The notes below the pieces were generated by a model. The model searched no databases. It saw only the letters and a program-made list of their open reading frames with translations, and had not been told where the DNA came from. From contig JAJYJL010000523.1 in assembly GCA_021789565.1 (NCBI GenBank), positions 1-6,334 of the forward strand: a stretch of DNA of 6,334 nucleotides. The letters are read 5' to 3'. The DNA comes from Acidobacteriota bacterium. Lineage in GTDB: Bacteria; Acidobacteriota; Terriglobia; UBA7540. Positions 5,311-6,334 of the stretch are shown here, in pieces. Within the stretch, counting starts at the first letter, position 1. The number at the start of each line of letters is the position of its first letter. The position numbers and the translations under genes were made by a program.

Positions 5311-5934
5311 ATGTCGCTTATGCCCTTACTCGGCAAAACTCGCAGGGATGTCATCAAGGAGTTCAGAACGGCGGAGCTTCTGGAAGCGGCCCGAAAGGTT
5401 TTTGCGGAAAAGGGTTTCCACGCCGCCACTGTCGAGGACATCGCCGCCGCTGCCGGGGTGGCGAAGGGCACGGTCTATCTCTATTACCGGTCAAAACAGG
5501 ACGTTTATTGGGGGGCGCTTGAGCACGGCATTACGGAGCTTCACAATAAAGTTCAAACCAGGCTCGCCGCTGAAGAAGCTCCTGAAAGCAAGGTCCGGGC
5601 CTTTATCGAGATCAAGATCCGCTATTTCGAGATGAACCGGGACTTTTTCAGGATTTATTTCTCTGAGCTCGGAAGCGGCCTTTCCCATCCGGCCCAGATG
5701 CCCCCGCAGTTTGAACAAATGTACCTCCAGCAGGCAGGCCTGCTGGAAGCCGCGCTCCAGCAGGGCATCCAATCGAAGGCCGTTCGTAATATCCGCACGG
5801 ATACGGCAGCCGTCGCCATCAGCGACCTCATTCGGGGCATCATCGTACAACGGCTGCTGGGCTGGTCCACGAAGGACGTCGAATCCGACGTCAATTTTGT
5901 TTTCGATCTTGTCTGGAGAGGAATCGCAGCGTGA
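5311..5934 (+). CDS. TetR/AcrR-family transcriptional repressor
   Basis: A 207-residue DNA-binding regulator. The N-terminal TetR helix-turn-helix domain is clear: ELLEAARKVFAEKGF (22–36), then TVEDIAAAAGVAKGT (40–54) and VYLYYRSK (55–62) as the recognition-helix end and helix 4 start. The remaining ~140 residues are the helical ligand-binding and dimerisation domain, which is too variable to name an inducer. The ATG at 5311 is the first in frame after a TGA at 5302; a second ATG at 5320 would also leave the domain intact. Neither has a visible Shine-Dalgarno, and the short leader is largely operator sequence. The gene lies directly behind its own promoter and palindrome and overlaps the following TolC-family gene by four bases (GTGA), so it very likely represses itself and the efflux operon until a toxic ligand binds. 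Confidence 0.93.
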   Translation: MSLMPLLGKTRRDVIKEFRTAELLEAARKVFAEKGFHAATVEDIAAAAGVAKGTVYLYYRSKQDVYWGALEHGITELHNKVQTRLAAEEAPESKVRAFIEIKIRYFEMNRDFFRIYFSELGSGLSHPAQMPPQFEQMYLQQAGLLEAALQQGIQSKAVRNIRTDTAAVAISDLIRGIIVQRLLGWSTKDVESDVNFVFDLVWRGIAA

Positions 5935-6334
5935 AAATCAAGGCACAGATTAAGGCCCTTCTACTAGCCGCATTATTTTGCGCCTGGACCGCGGCAGCCG
6001 CGCAAACCGGCCCGGCCATCAACAGTTACTCGGCCGGCGCAGGCGGGACTGGAACGGGCACGGGCCCCTCGGCTTCCATCGAGCGGTCGGCGCAGCAAAA
6101 TCCATTCCTGGGGAGCGCACCGTCGGGACGCATCCAGCCGGGCGTGATGCCGCTTTCCCTGACCGAGGCCATCCAGCAAGGCCTCAAGTACAACCTGGGT
6201 ATTCTCCTCAGCGATCAGGCCACACAGCAAGCCCGCGGGGCCAGGATTCGCGCGCTCAGCAAGCTGCTGCCGGAGGTTTCGGCGGGCGCGTCTGAATCGA
6301 GCGAGCAGATCAATCCCGCCAGAAATCGCCGGAA
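5931..6334 (+). CDS. TolC-family outer-membrane efflux protein, 3' partial
   Basis: 134 codons are present before the window ends. The GTG start at 5931 overlaps the TetR stop (GTGA) and is preceded by GGAGAGG (5915–5921) with 9-base spacing. Residues 1–24 form a signal peptide: Lys-rich MKIKAQIK, a hydrophobic ALLLAALFCAW core and an AAAAQ cleavage region. A Gly/Thr/Ser-rich linker (34–48) and an NPFLGSAPSG segment (57–66) follow, then the start of the outer-membrane efflux domain, PLSLTEAIQQGLKYNLGILL (74–93), leading into the first long coiled helix with KLLPEVSAG (111–119). TolC-type trimers form the exit duct of tripartite pumps or type I secretion. With TetR upstream, an adaptor and an RND or ABC pump are expected downstream outside the window. 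The linker style is one I associate with acidobacteria. Confidence 0.9.
   Translation, partial: MKIKAQIKALLLAALFCAWTAAAAQTGPAINSYSAGAGGTGTGTGPSASIERSAQQNPFLGSAPSGRIQPGVMPLSLTEAIQQGLKYNLGILLSDQATQQARGARIRALSKLLPEVSAGASESSEQINPARNRR

Overview
The window looks like a chromosomal stretch from a GC-rich Gram-negative bacterium, most likely an acidobacterium (Acidobacteriota). The best clues are the TetR–TolC pair at the right end, whose TolC-type protein has the long Gly/Ser/Pro linker and PLSL..AI..GLK.NLG start I associate with acidobacterial efflux operons, and the outer-membrane factor itself, which implies a Gram-negative envelope. The phylum call is inference; no rRNA or tRNA is present to anchor it.

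Left block (1–3413, + strand): three genes read as one translationally coupled unit. They are a LarA-like (DUF2088, nickel-pincer lactate racemase family) protein whose 5' end lies outside the window, an extended short-chain dehydrogenase/epimerase resembling HpnA and dihydroflavonol reductases, and a diacylglycerol/sphingosine-kinase-type lipid kinase. The junctions are TGATG (1-base overlap) and ATGA (4-base overlap), with no good Shine-Dalgarno at either, so the proteins are probably made together and may serve one pathway touching lipids or an isoprenoid/sugar-alcohol intermediate.

Middle block (3414–4344): 931 bases without a convincing protein gene. The left part holds the most interesting item in the window. 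A minus-strand unit has a near-consensus sigma-54 promoter (3685–3701), a predicted ~230-nt structured RNA (about 3674 to 3443) and a textbook intrinsic terminator (perfect 12-bp stem, 4-base loop, nine T residues on the minus strand). The RNA can fold a hairpin with a pure-pyrimidine CCCCCUCCCC apical loop that is complementary to Shine-Dalgarno-like sequence, and it carries two overlapping micro-ORFs. The right part is more AT-rich and holds a good-looking plus-strand sigma-70-type promoter and a 42-base hairpin with a perfect 8-bp stem, with no recognisable gene behind them.

Right block (4345–6334): a minus-strand Dph6-like (diphthine-ammonia ligase family) PP-loop ATPase is divergently arranged with a plus-strand TetR-family repressor gene. 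The repressor has a clear promoter with a 22-base near-perfect palindrome over its -10 element, implying autorepression. Its stop codon overlaps (GTGA) the GTG start of a TolC-family outer-membrane efflux protein that runs off the right edge. This is the usual start of a TetR-controlled tripartite efflux operon; the adaptor and inner-membrane pump would be expected just beyond the window.
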